Of a stretch of 64,000 nucleotides of DNA, positions 19,920 to 31,919 are shown in pieces. Each line of letters starts with the position of its first letter. Position 1 is the first letter of the stretch. Under the pieces are notes generated by a model, which saw nothing but the letters and a program-made list of their open reading frames with translations, made no database searches and was not told the origin of the DNA. Origin of the DNA: Rhipicephalus microplus (taxonomy: Eukaryota; Arthropoda; Arachnida; Ixodida; Ixodidae); contig NW_027464603.1 of the NCBI RefSeq assembly GCF_043290135.1, positions 5,805,501 through 5,869,500 of the forward strand. Direction: 5' to 3'. Made by a program: the position numbers and the translations under genes.

Positions 19920-20079
19920 TGTTACGGTGCATCATCGACAGGAGCAAGCGTGGCACTTTGCGAAGATGAAGAAGACGCCTGTGCGTTAGGCGCTTGCGCG
20001 AGAGGCAACTCAGACATGTTGTTCGGCTGCCGATTCTCGGCGGACGCTATCTTATAGGCCTAGACCTCGCCCCGTCACA
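19920..20079 (+). repeat. Possible 3' LTR of gypsy 1
   Basis: A purine-rich stretch (GCAGGGGAGTGA) precedes TGTTACGG at 19920, and CCCCGTCACA ends at 20079, giving imperfect inverted LTR ends. The position directly after the integrase tail is right for an LTR. The partner LTR is outside the window, so length and identity cannot be confirmed. Confidence 0.4.
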
Positions 20080-21441
20080 ATATTTCAAGAGCACCAACCA
20101 GCTAAGCATTAGAAAATTGGTAAGCACTTCTGTAATGCTGCCGGTTCTACGGCCTACTGTCAAAATGACCTTGCGGACTATATGTACCATCAGTTGGCAG
20201 CCAGAGTCACCGAGTGCACATTTTTATCTACTTAAGTTGAAAAAAACATCAAATTCTGTCTTGAGAAAGCATTCCTGAAGAGTTGCCGAGCAGGTGTCAG
20301 GCAGTATTTTGATCGAAGCCGGCAAGAGGCACACTTCGTCAGGAGCGGATCCCAGCGGTACTGCTAAATAGCCATCCGGCAAAGACCGCGGTCGTGTACA
20401 GCCGTCCTAAATGAATGCCGCAATACCCGCTGCCATGAAATCATGTGCCCAGACAGCCTGCCTAAGCAGTGGAAAACAGTGAGCGCTTCCGCCATGCTAA
20501 TGGTTTCACGTCCCCACAGACATAGAAGGGAGGGGACACTGTGACAGACTTTCGCCCCTCCTTTTGGCGAGCACTGCGCATGGCTATAATACACGTACGG
20601 TATTCTAGACTTGAATTTTAGTTCGTGGCAGGAGCGCACGCTCAGATTTTGATTTCTACTGAATACGACAGTAGTTACCTAAAGTTTGGCCACTGAGATG
20701 TCAACTACTTCAGTTTTCAACAGAATATTTCTAAGGCCTACCTTCTAGTTCTCCTTGCCTATTTCAGTGGACATGAGGTGTAATTCGTCCGCTGAGTTAC
20801 GCAGCACAGCAACAAGTACTCTCCAATAACTCTTATCCCTCACTCTTTCAAGTCTAGTATCCTGAAGACCTCCAGAAAACATGCAGTGAATGACATCAAA
20901 AAGACTTTGACATCAGACTTTGACATCAGAATGACATCAGAAAGACGTGCTGAATATCAGCGTCGCCGTCGACGGGAAGCTACTGCGGAGACAAAAGAGA
21001 ACGAAGCGGATGCAAAGCGGCGACGGCAACAACAAAGTTCTACGCCACAGACTAGGGCTAAGGAAGCAAAGGCTAAGCGGCAAAACCGCCAGGCTGACGC
21101 GCAGTTGAGACAACTTGAAGCAGATGCAAGGCGGCAATACCGACAAGAAAATTCTACACCATAGACGATAGTGAATGAAGCTGTGATAATGAAGTCAAAA
21201 CGTAACCCGGAAGTCGGAACCTCATATCAGCTATAAAGAAGAATCACTGCTATACCACAATCGGTCTCAGCCCTATCTCTTTGAATAAAAAATGTATAAG
21301 TATCACAACCACAATCATTCTCAGTACTATCTCAACTTTAATCACAATATACACCTTCGAAAGCTTCGCCCCATAATTATCTTCAAGCAGCTTGAAATGC
21401 AGTGATTTTTTCTTAAGCGATAACCACGAAAAAAAGTTGCA
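20080..21441. other. Unclassified sequence with an Arg-rich short frame
   Basis: No recognisable gene, apart from the Arg/Ala/Glu-rich frame noted separately at 20886. GACTTTGACATCAGA-like words repeat at 20905-20945, and a degenerate repeat (CACAATC...CTCAGYNCTATCTC) occurs at 21256-21335. Confidence 0.5.
20886..21164 (+). CDS. Arg/Ala/Glu-rich repetitive reading frame, unknown
   Basis: These 92 residues are built of an approximate 20-residue repeat around EADAKRRRQQ / EAKAKRQNRQADAQ / EADARRQYRQEN, predicted to be helical and highly basic. Such segments occur at the N-termini of some transposon-encoded proteins, including Helitron-like ones, but no catalytic domain follows here, so I do not assign a family. 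The frame ends at a TAG at 21162-21164. It could also be a chance low-complexity frame. Confidence 0.3.
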   Translation: MNDIKKTLTSDFDIRMTSERRAEYQRRRRREATAETKENEADAKRRRQQQSSTPQTRAKEAKAKRQNRQADAQLRQLEADARRQYRQENSTP

Positions 21442-22047
21442 TTGTTAAAACCAGACTTTTCGAGATTAATGCACACGAAGCAGCAGAAAGTCAAAGAACA
21501 CAGAGATGTGCGTCGCGGGCCTGAGCGTTTGCTTGACGTTGGTGATAAAGTGTTCGTGAAAACTGTGCGCGATGAGTGTGCCTCGTGGGAGGAAGGTGTG
21601 GTGCATCAGGTTGTGAGTGCTGTGACATACGTGGTGAAAGTGCGCGTACAACTTTGATTTACGCATGCCGACAACGTGCGACCACGCCATGCGGACCCGA
21701 CACTAAGCCTGAATCCCAAGTCTGGACTTGGACACCCTTTAACGCTGCACAGCGACGTCACAGAGGAGAAATCACTGGCCACAGGAAACTCAGCCAGAAC
21801 GCTCGTTCCAGATAAACAGGCGGCTACTGATCCGACGCCTCCTGTTCAACAGCCTATCCTGCCTGTCAACGTGAGCTGCCTGACAGAACAAGCAGCTCTG
21901 ACGTCACAAATGGAGGCACGGTCAACTTCGCCGTCAGCGGAAAGCCAACACTTACGGTGCAGCACACGAACTCAGAAACCACCGGATCGTTCTAGCGCGA
22001 ACACCTTGCAAAATAAACTTACAAAATGTGAGAGGGAAGGATTGTAA
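21442..22047 (+). pseudogene. C-terminal integrase tail of another gypsy element
   Basis: The frame 21442-21657 reads RRGPERLLDVGDKVFVKTVR and YVVKVRVQL, the SH3-like C-terminal integrase domain (LxxGDxV). It breaks at a TGA, and 21676-22047 continues in another phase with MRPRHADPT and ends with a basic CSTRTQKPPDRSS segment typical of the end of gypsy Pol. The core of the integrase is missing upstream. A possible LTR follows directly. Confidence 0.7.
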
Positions 22048-22235
22048 TAACGTGCACCGCAAGCTGCCGCGCAGATATCATTGCGTGTATGACGTCACAT
22101 CTGGCTGTAAAATGCATACGCTCGAGAATAAAGCGATCATTGTTTTGTGGCCACTGGTCTTTGCTATATCACTATGGTAGAATACTTTGTCGCCACGTAG
22201 AATGCTGGGGTTTTATTCCTCTGGGCACCATAACA
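22043..22235 (+). repeat. Possible 3' LTR after the gypsy integrase tail
   Basis: A purine tract (GAGAGGGAAGGA) precedes TGTAATAACG at 22043. The segment holds an AATAAA-like signal (GAATAAAGCG near 22126) and ends with ACCATAACA at 22235. TG...CA ends and the position after Pol support an LTR; there is no second copy in the window. Confidence 0.4.
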
Positions 22236-22802
22236 TTTATTCTATGTGTTCATTCGTGCAAGGCAGCAAATGCCAGCTTTCAGGAGTGAAGCTCCTTAGA
22301 GTCAACCTGTAGTTGGCGTCCATCATGACCCCCCCTCACCCCCCAAAACGCAAAACAATGCTGAACGCCTGCCCGAACAAAGACTTCATAAGTGGAAACA
22401 ACACACTTTATGTGCAACCAACTATGCAACAGCACAGTACATCATCAGCCGCGCCATACGCCTGTCCATCCGTCCTTAGTTCACGCATCAATTCATGCGT
22501 TCATCCAACTGTCTGTTTAGGCGTACGTTCACCTGTGTGTCTGTGCTTTCATCTGTTCGTTCTTTGTACAAGTGAGCGACTTCAACATTTACATCATAAA
22601 CCTTAGCACCTATTGCTTCGCGCACTCTTCTTCATTCACTTCGTGGAGATTCAATATTTTTTGTGCTCCCAGAACAAAATTACCAATGTCTCTTTATGGC
22701 ATTCCTTGGCTGATGTCAACTGTGAGTCGCCTTCATTGCATTTCTGTCAACTAAAGTTGATTTTAACCCGATGTAGCGGCTGTGTTGTAGGAGGGTACAA
22801 AT

Positions 22803-22864
22803 GTAATGTTTGTGAAATCGGATAGCCATCATTATATACCGAATGGACACTTCACAAACATTAC
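22803..22864. repeat. 14-bp perfect inverted repeat
   Basis: GTAATGTTTGTGAA (22803-22816) is the exact reverse complement of 22851-22864, with a 34-base loop. Confidence 0.85.
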
Positions 22865-23010
22865 GGTCTATTTCAATAGCAGTTGCGAGAACTGACTTAA
22901 TTCTGACGTAAAAAATACGATTACGGTGCAGAGTGCTGAGGTTTAATTCCCAATAGGACTGACTTTTAAATGCGAAGCATTTCTTAGCTAACTCGGGCGA
23001 CTTTAAGCAT

Positions 23011-23075
23011 ATCTATCTATCTATCTATCTATCTTTCTATCTATCTATCTATCTATCTATCTATTTATCTATCTA
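23011..23075. repeat. (ATCT)n microsatellite
   Basis: About 16 copies of ATCT with two substitutions (TTCT, ATTT). Confidence 0.97.
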
Positions 23076-24244
23076 GTAGCTTACGTTTGGGTGCTCTCGT
23101 GGTCACCCCCTTAACTTGGCAAAACCAAGGGGAGTTTAAAATGGTTTGACAAATATGACGCGGTGATCAAGTCAATAATAATGTAACGATTCTGTCGCGT
23201 ACGTCATCAAACACTTCCGCCAGATGGTGGCGTACACGCACGCAAGGTATGCTGGTATGGGGTTATGCGCCACAGGTGATTGTACTCAGTATCTACACAG
23301 GAACGCTAGACTACAAAGGGGCGCTTTATCGCGCGACCATTAGTACTCCACATTAGTAACGTTGACCTGGCAAATGCAAAGAAAAAATGTTAGGGTCGCA
23401 GCTGAAATGAAACACAAGCATTCTGCGTGCAAATGAAGCATTTTTTCGACAGAGCTACGCCAGATCTCGAAACTACTTTTCAAATAGACGGCAATCATCG
23501 TAAAACGTCCCTAGTAGTTACACTTTTGCCTACCCTGTTTTATAAACATCACATAGTTACTCCTTTGATGCAATCGCCCCGCCGGAATGACGACAATTGT
23601 GGTTAGTTCCTATACGCTGAAGTTGATTTATGTAGCAGTGTCCGAGGACAACTTTATCGCTAGCATCAGTGCTTCATATGAGCTTTTGGTGTAGTCAATA
23701 CGCATGTTTCAGTCGGCATGATGGTGGAAGTGCAAACAACTGGTTATATAAACATCTGCAAATCTTCAACATAAGTATGTGCGCGCAAACTTTGTACATA
23801 ATTTAGCGGCATTTCATGATGAGTAGCTTAATAAAAATTTTCAACACGGTCACCTTCCCTGCGCCTGCTTCGCATAACGTCGATTCCCAGGTACGTGGTG
23901 TTTGCCAATATTCCGTTTTTTATGTTCAGCGGTTCAATGCAGCCGATCTGAGCACTTTCTTAACGCCCACGCGTGAAACCAAGCCAAGTGTGTTACAAAC
24001 ATTCCTGGGTAGATATGAAATGTCAATCGCCTGTGGCAAATACCCGCTGGCCGGTGGCACATCCTCGCGCCTGTGTATCTGGTACTATCTGGCGTAGATT
24101 GTTTGACTACGTATGCGACGGGATTGTGACAATATTCATGTCATGACCAACGAGTGGTACTCGTATACCATGTTACCCTCTTATACTAATTTTTGCTTTA
24201 TCCCTAGTAAAAGGGCGATTACGAGAGCACCTAGAGGCAGGCGT

Positions 24245-24326
24245 CTAGATAGATAGATAGATATAGAGATAGATAGATAGACAGATAGATAGATAGATAG
24301 ATTGATTGATATATGGATAGTGTGAC

Positions 24327-24368
<42 letters not shown>
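24245..24368. repeat. (AGAT)n microsatellite, interrupted
   Basis: Runs of AGAT/ATAG with interruptions (ATATAGAG, ATTGATTG, GTGTGAC). Frames rich in Ser-Ile-Tyr-Leu on the minus strand are only translations of this repeat. Confidence 0.97.
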
Positions 24369-24369
24369 T

Positions 24370-25020
24370 GTGATATAGGGTAGAAAAAAAAGAAGCTGCA
24401 CAATCGTCGTAGATGAGAACGACAAAGCACACACACTGTGGACGAAAGAGCGCGTCCCAGCGTGCACCAGCGTTCGAGGTAGAGCAGTGATCAAGGCAGT
24501 TCTCGGATGAACGAATAGTTCGGACAGCTCGTGGGCGTCCTCGGCATGCTGCCCTGTTCCTAGATACCGACTAGGTGACTGGCCCAGGGACCAAGTGGTG
24601 CGTTGCTGATCCGGCTGCTGTCCCTGGAAGCTGGGCGACCGACGAACGAGGGTTGCAGTCTGAATGGGGGACTGGTCCAGGCTGCAGGCAAGGTGCCGTA
24701 GTTCTCGCCACTGTCTCGTGTAGATGCTGCTCCGCCTGCCGTTCCAGGTGGCTGGCATGCCCCTGGCGTGCTTCTGGACAAGCGGGGTGGCTAGCAGGCT
24801 GTCGTTACTGAACTGCTGTGCTGTGCTGTGTGTTACTGAACTGCTGTTACTGAACTGCTGTGCGGAAAACAGCTGTGCCGTGGTTTGGGCCGAATCACGC
24901 TGAGGACATCCGCGAGCCAGGCACACAGCATCGCAAGAGAGCGGCGATGAAGTAGCCACGGGCAAACACGGCGAGAGAATTTTGATCAGGACACGTGTTA
25001 GTACCCTGCTGAAACGTTCC
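24370..25020. repeat. GC-rich LTR-like repeat, copy 1
   Basis: It shares clear similarity, in the same orientation, with 62150-62730: CGTAGATGAG, GAAAGAGCGCGT, GCAGTTCTCGG, GACTGGCCCAGG, GTGCTGATCCGGCTG-type words and the end GGCGAGAGA.TTTTGAT. In the second place the sequence leads into the LTR of a gypsy element, so this copy may be a solo LTR or a truncated end. Internal triplication of GTTACTGAACTGCTGT occurs at 24812-24860. Minus-strand frames across it are not conserved. Confidence 0.65.
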
Positions 25021-26226
25021 GTATGTACGGATGTCCTACATACGGAATATTTGAAATGCGAAAGCCATATAGGTAGAAAGATCATGCGGCACTCTGTTTA
25101 TAAAGAATACCAAATGATGCAGAAAGGTCCGCATATAAGGGAAGGCGTATGATACGGAAAGGTCCCCACATAAAGGCAGCCGTATAATTATGCGGAAATG
25201 AAAGTTATGTCTGAATCTGGTAAAAAGCAATATTATGTGTAAATTGAATGGACGTCCACATCTAGTGTACATGAAATACGGTGTACAAGTCGTCCCAATA
25301 TCTCTTAAAGATGCATGATGGGAGCATGAAATATTTTATCTTTCCAAAAGTCAGGATGCGTGAGGAAATTAAGCTTTAGAGAAAAATATGTTAAGAAGAT
25401 ACACAATTAACATGCTTGGCAACATAAGTCGCGGTTACATTGTAACCTACATTGTAACTTACAACATTGTTACATTGTAACTTACAAAGTTGATAATTGC
25501 AGTACGAAAGCATTGATATGTACATCGAAAGCAGCCCTGATACAATGAATATACTTTCATTTGTCTAAACGCTTCAACTGTGAATAGCCACATCTCAGTG
25601 TAGATGATATGCAAATAAGGTGACGCTTCACTGAAAATTCATGAGTTGTACCTCAGCGACAGAATGGGGCACAAAACATATTGCAACAACAGCAATTTTA
25701 CAAAGAATACGTTATGCTTAAACAATAATCATAGCATTGTGAAAGTGTGGTGTTGTGGTTAGCTCTTGAACGCTTTGTGGGGATTGGCCAAATGCTGCTT
25801 GAGGCTCTGGCACCACTGCGAATACAGAAGGTCACTGCCTGGCATCTTTGTCTGCCCTTCAAAGGCACCCAAAAATGTAAAAGATTGGCACGAATATTGT
25901 CGGACACACAAGCAAGCACCTTAGTTGACATGCACAAGTGATGTAACACAAAAAATGAAGCTCAAAAGGAAATCCCCACAATCTGTTATGTTATGCAAAT
26001 GTGAATCTTATGACAAGTGCACAAATGAGCTCAGCTACATGCACAAAAACAGCTTGCTTCTTGCATAAAAGTTAACTAGGTTGTTCTAACGACTTTCAAC
26101 AGTACAGTAAGCCCAGTTAAATAGTCTTATCAAATCGTGAAATAAATGCTTTCTACACAAAAATATTCGGAACTGCCAATAAAAGCCGTCAATGTACAAA
26201 GTCAAATTTTATCAAAGAGAACAATG
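25021..26226. other. AT-rich non-coding sequence
   Basis: 25021-25200 contains several CGGAA/TTCCG words also clustered at 59020-59400. 25430-25495 repeats ACATTGTAACTTACA-like words. Nothing else recognised. Confidence 0.5.
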
Positions 26227-26572
26227 AAATGCATGGCCCCAGCGCTTTGGCGGTTGCTTGAATTGCAATCAAGTGGAAGCGATAGCAACCACAGCCTCAA
26301 TTCCCGTCATCTAGTGGCGACCAAAACAACCAGTCATTGGTGGTATGGAACTTGGAGCAAGATTGCAGCCCTGCCCCCGTAAAGTTGATTACGGCCGGCC
26401 ATTCATATATTTGTTTTGAAAGGGAGGCGGTTGCTGTTTTGCCACTGGTTCTATATTACACGTTTACCGGTTGTTTTGCTCGCCACTAGAAGACTGGAAT
26501 AGGGGCTGTGGTTGCCATCGATCTCACTTGATTGTGCTACAAGCAGCCGCCTCAGGGCACGGCCATGCATTT
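26227..26572. repeat. Long imperfect inverted repeat (fold-back element)
   Basis: 26227-26332 aligns with the reverse complement of 26468-26572 over about 105 bases. The outer ends AAATGCATGGCC / GGCCATGCATTT are exact, as are blocks such as GCAACCACAGCC and CTAGTGGCGA. The centre (26333-26467) contains a further GGCGGTTGCT-like piece. It may be a fold-back or miniature transposon; no transposase is present. Confidence 0.8.
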
Positions 26573-27214
26573 GCGTATTCCCTTTCATAAAAATTTACAC
26601 TGCACAATAAATAGTACGTGCACGTACATTTGCTGCCTAACTTTACAGTTTGTGTGCATGTGCAAAATTGCAACCTTGAACCATGTTGTGACGTGAAACT
26701 CTGCAACCTATGAAGGCGAAAAATCCCCATAAAAGCAAGCAGGACATTGCAGCTGCCATTAAATATCTGTGCAAGCCAGACTACTGTAGACTACCACAAA
26801 GAAATAGGGGAGCAAGAGTAACAGAAACGAACCGCCAACAGAAGAGTCAAGTGTATGTGCTATCTGTAACTGCTCACGCCTTAGTACATACAGCGTACTA
26901 ATAACATTTGAAATACGATATTTAAAATAACTACTCTATTAAGAATGTAAACGATGCATTAAAACTGAAATACTCTATAAAAAGTGACACATCATGATAT
27001 CACTATTATATAGCAAAATTGACTAACCCCGAATGCAGAGATGTTACTTGACTCGTACTTGACTCGTCCTTGACTCAAGACAGCCTTACCATTCCCCTTA
27101 AATCAATCTCGAACTTGAGGACAACTTGAAGGCGAGTTGGCTCGGTCGAAGTCAGGACAAGTTTTAAGTCAGCTGCAGGGCTAGCTTGAAAGCGACTTCA
27201 AGCGTTATTCCAAC

Positions 27215-27850
27215 ATGGCCACCTCTCGAATGGACGTCGCACAGAGGGTGGCCACTTTTGAGTTTGCTTGCCTCACCAGAAGCCTAGCATTTTCTGAGGC
27301 GCACTGCCTGCCGAAGATTCTTCGACCCGTCTACGCGACCGAGGAAACACGAGAGAGTTTTGCGACGAGCAGCAATCCCACGCTCGGTACACATTCCCGA
27401 AGAATGCCGTGCGGGAGCTGCTGGCTATGTTGCTGCTCCGTAATAGTGGGGACAACTGAAGACAGCCTGTGCCTCCAGTGTACAGCCAGTGATGGCTTCA
27501 GCTATTACGACGCTGACACTTTCCACATTATCACCGGGAATCTCGTGCGCATTTCGTAGTCGACAGTGTGCTATGCAGCAGTAAACGTTACGCTACTCAG
27601 CGCAAATCACCTGTACGTGATGTTGGTGCACTTTGCGCAGCCGGACTTTTATTTGGGACTTTTATAAAATAGTGGGACTTATAGGGACTTAAGTTATTCG
27701 GGAATTTTTAAAGTGGCTGAGTTCCCTGGCGTAACACTAAGTGTCGACTGCACACACGTGCGTAATAATTGCCCCAGTGGTGACGACGCCGAAGTGTTCC
27801 GCAACCGCAAAGGTTATTTCGTTTTTTCAAACACGGCGTTTTTTGTCTCT
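27215..27850 (+). pseudogene. Harbinger-type transposase remnant
   Basis: The first frame (27215-27559) is damaged by frameshifts. In alternating phases one can read a family-like stretch near 27405-27460 (AVRELLAMLLLRNSGDN) and FHIITGNLVRIS at the end of the first frame. Most diagnostic is 27707-27810: VAEFPGVTLSVDCTHV and then SGDDAEVFRNRKGYF, the first catalytic Asp region (DCTHV) of HARBI1/PIF transposases. Further catalytic residues are not readable, and the rest is lost before the (TA)n tract. The enzyme would have cut and moved the element; this copy cannot. Confidence 0.8.
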
Positions 27851-28160
27851 CTAGGTATATAATCTAACCAGTGCTGTATCTGTGGGTTTCGTCTATCCTT
27901 TCGTCTCGTCTAGGGCGCTTTTTCTCACTCAGAAAGACATCGATTGCAGCACAACGCTACAAAAATTGCACGCACAGAAAAAAGATGTGCCCCTATCACG
28001 GGTTTCGTTATCATGTGCCTCCCCCTGTACCATTATGCAGCGAGACATTGCTGCACCCCGCGAGACAAAATTATGCTGCGGGAAATGTCCTGACCCCCAT
28101 CTTTTCTCGTATTTATCAAGCTCAACAGAAGGATACAAATTTCTTTAATTCCCAGAACTT

Positions 28161-28260
<100 letters not shown>

Positions 28261-30904
28261 GCGATCTATCCCGCTACAAGAATGTCCACAGGCGAACAAA
28301 AATGTGAATACCGTGAAAATCGAGTTTCCTCGTGAGCCAGGTCAGCACAAATACACGTCTTGGCGTTCGATCGAAAAAAAAACGATGAAAGAACCCAACA
28401 CGATGCTTGTTTCACCTCCAAACAAGCAAGCGTGGAAAACGCGCCGCATTTAGGTGGCCACTAAAACAAGCGGGCAATGGATGCTTCACAGAAGGAACAC
28501 TGCGCATCTCTGGGGTAGCAGGCACCAGTTGCCGCTCATTAGCCGTAACCTGGCAAAAAATATGCTTGCGGCGCTTCGCTTTTATAGTTATTTTAAAATG
28601 TACGTTTTTTGTTGCTATAGCACTTGCCTTAAACGTACAACTTCATTATTCACCTCGTTAGCAGGCGAGCTCCGTGTTTCTATTTGAAGCTCGTTCTTGG
28701 CTTGACCAAGCAAGACATCCTGAGCATCTATCAAACGTGAAGGCTGACTTTGGCGTTTTGAAGCCCGCTCCTTGCTTCACGCTGACTTACTCAAGTCAAG
28801 TCGAAGGCACGAGCCAGTAACATCTCTGCATTTGGGGGTACGAGTCTGGAATGCAGGATAAAATATTCAAAATAACAATTAGGTTTGAAGTCACAATTTT
28901 TACGAAGGCTACCATAGTTCTAACCAATCGGGCTCAACAAGGCTAGTGTTAGTTCTTAAGGCCTATATTTAATGGACTAATGAACTATACCACAAAAACC
29001 ACAGCATTCAAGCAAATCACCACAAAAATAAAAGAAAAAAAGAAGCAGCATTCTGTTATTATCGAAAATTTCTTTGTAATGATACTAGTGCCTCTACTTA
29101 GCGCCTTTTATCGAGGTAACTGGAGTAATGTAGCTGAAAATTCGCTGTGGCGCCAAAACCTGTTGCTCGAATCTCGATAAAAGAATTGGGGAAGCTCGCA
29201 ATAAACTAGGCTGCACAAGCCTTGAATCTTTGAAACTGTAAGAATTTCAAGATTACACTGATTTCTTCTGGTTTGTTTCTATGCCTAAGATTAGCGACAA
29301 GGGTGTCATTCAGTTGCTGCTAACAATGAAATACTATCAAAATTGCCCAAACCTATAGTGCCTTCAGGCATTTGTTGTTTTGCTCAATGAGCCAATAGAG
29401 ATCAAACATCGAAACCTAATTGACTGGCGAACATCACATTTATTTTTGTGAAAAATAGTGCGAATTTACTTTATTGAAAACGGTGAATTGCTAGAATATT
29501 TCAGATAAAAAAGTTTTAGTCACAAGGGCGCCTTCTGAGTTTAGGAGATTGTTGTCTGGGTATTGTTTGTGAGAAAACTTAAAATGATCGCTTTCTTGCC
29601 ACGTAATATTTGGTTTACTTATCATTTAAAGGTTCTTGTGTAACGTAATTCAAGCCGAGTAATAATATTGCAGTTTTTCTGCCACCCAGGTTTCCAAGAA
29701 ATGAGCCAAAGTGTTTGATGTTTGCATTTTTTTCTAATGCAAGAATGTACTTTGTATGAATACCTGAGCAATGAAAACTTACTTCACAGAAGTATCTTTT
29801 GCGAAAAAAATTATTCTTTGGTCCACAAGTAGGTAAAGTTTACCAGAAAAAAATCACGAATTTAACTATAATGACAATTTGGTTCACACTGAGATGCAAT
29901 TCGCACCATGTGGTGGGCCAATTAAAACTTATTTTTTTACGTAAGTCAAAAACAAATAAACATTTCTTGTTATATGGCTAGCTCTATCATTACAAATTTG
30001 GTTTCAAATAAGCGAATAACTTTTGAAATTTCCTATTGGTAGGCATGGGGAAGTTTTGGACAGAAGCCGTCACAAACTAATTAGGAAAACAGCCATCAAT
30101 GGTCAATTTAAAAAATTAGATTCTTATTCAAAACAAAAGTTGTAGTGACATGACTTGCCATATGAAGAGAACTGTTTTTCTTGCTTTCGCAGTGGTGAAA
30201 AAATTGCGGTAATATTACTGAACTTCAAGCACTATATACAACCACCTTTACTTAATATCTAGACCAAATTTAGTAAAAAAAGAAAAAAGAGGCGGTAATA
30301 TTAAAATACTTTTTTTTTTCAAAAACGACACCCAAACTACATCTTGGGAAACACAGAAGGCAGCCAAGTGACCAAAATTGTTGTTCTTCCTGATATGTTT
30401 TAGCAATTCACTGTTTTCAATATAGTAAATGAACACAGTATTTTTTCAAATAATTTAGGATTGGTGGCATAATGCTGGAATGTTTGGTGTGAAATTACCT
30501 TACTGCCATTATTTATTCTTCCAATGTTCAAACTATCACGCTTTCCTTACTGCAATCCTTGCATACAATGTCTGCATACGAAAGACAAAATGCAGCTCAG
30601 ACAAATTTCGCAAGGTCAGATATTTTTATACTAGATAAATGAATTACCCTAAACAGCACCAAACCAACATTATTCTTAGTAGCTCAAGACACAAGCTATG
30701 TACCGGTATACAAAAAGTTAAGGACCAACTTTTTATCTGGTGATGTGTGGTGATAGACACGAAGCACTTATTTCAAAGATCAGCCTATAATCAAATTGAA
30801 TGAAGTTCATTGCACTGTTCAATCCAACACTATATAGGCATCTTTGCTCTAGCAAAGCCATGTGTCGTTGATTCATGCACTAGATGGGACAATGCGAAGG
30901 TAAA

Positions 30905-31095
30905 AAAGATTAAAAAAAAACAAAAAAGAAAAAAAAACAAGGAAAGAGAAGGGGGATGCAAAGTAGGAGTGGTGTGCTACAAAGCAGTAGCCGCTACAGA
31001 CACGAACAAGGGAAAGAAGCGGTGTAGCACACTGCTTTCACTGTGCATCCCCTTTTATTTCTTTTTTTCCTTCTTTCACTTTTTTTGCTTATCTT
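30905..31095. repeat. Imperfect palindrome with A-rich and T-rich outer arms
   Basis: The core 30952-30981 matches the reverse complement of 31023-31052 at 24 of 30 positions, with exact ends GGGGATGCA and GTGTGCTACA. Outside the core an A-rich tract (30902-30940) faces a T-rich tract (31055-31092), so the whole region could fold back. A Lys-rich frame across it is a by-product of the A tract. Confidence 0.75.
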
Positions 31096-31919
31096 GCCCC
31101 CAACCTCCGACAAGAGAACAATTAGCATCATCACAACCTAAATTGAAAGGAAGTGAGGGCTGCACTATTCTGCTTCATAGGTTTTTGGTTTCAGAAGAAC
31201 AATACACAAAGGCATACTAGCCTACACCAAAAGTTGACATCACTACCAACCCCCTTAAAACTACCACACTAAGCAATGCAATGTGACAAAAATAGGTCCT
31301 CCTATCGTAACGTCAGCCAGCCTGTCTGAGGCACTTCCACTGTTCATCCTGATACCCTATTAGGTGTTTCCATCTGTCGGCTCTCATCTTCATTTTACAT
31401 AACACTGAGACGAGCTTACATTGATGAATATGCACGAATGTATAGTGATGTATCCTGCATCAGATTAAGCAACTGTGTTCATCAAAAATTATTGATATAT
31501 TGCATCCTGGTTTATTGTACTACAATATGGTGCGTTAAATACCCCGAAGCTGCGTAACTGTCTATGCCCACGAACGAGATTGACAACGTAATGCACAACA
31601 CGCTTACAAAATATTGCGAGAAACATGATGACCACAAAACGACCGGCCATCCTAATTTTTGCTGTACATGTTTAGAATGGTCATGTTCACCCAAACGAGG
31701 TGCTTATGATAACAAGCCGAACAAACCTACATGTATAGGGACTTGGGGCCTTCCATAAGTAGACTTGAACCATTTTTCTACAGAGGGCTCAACACCCTCA
31801 AGTGAGGAACAAAACTTCTGTACAATAAAAAATGTTCAGAACTAGCAGTTATAGAAAGAACTAATGCAGCTAATTTTCCCTGACACATCCATACATTTAC
31901 AAAGGTGACGAAGCTTCTG

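Larger units (their letters stand above)
9770..20079 (+). mobile_element. Ty3/gypsy element 1, split by an I-type LINE
   Basis: The third gag-protease copy continues here into the rest of a gypsy polyprotein: RT and the start of RNase H up to 12454, then after the LINE the rest of RNase H and integrase (18321-19890). A possible 3' LTR lies at 19920-20079. Domain order gag-protease-RT-RNase H-integrase identifies Ty3/gypsy (Metaviridae-like). The 5' LTR is not present; it would have to lie left of the PLE array. The element is dead: several frameshifts and stops plus the LINE insertion. Confidence 0.88.
22236..24180. other. Non-coding stretch with one microsatellite and a small hairpin
   Basis: No supported gene; the short frames present have no recognisable domains. 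Contains the hairpin at 22803-22864 and the tetranucleotide repeat at 23011-23075. Confidence 0.6.

Noticed and set aside
24231..25085. 284-codon minus-strand frame
   Set aside because: One end is a translation of the AGAT microsatellite and the rest lies in an LTR-like repeat; no domain.
30810..31220. 136-codon frame with a Lys-rich stretch
   Set aside because: Produced by the A-rich arm of the palindrome; no domain and no sign of a gene.
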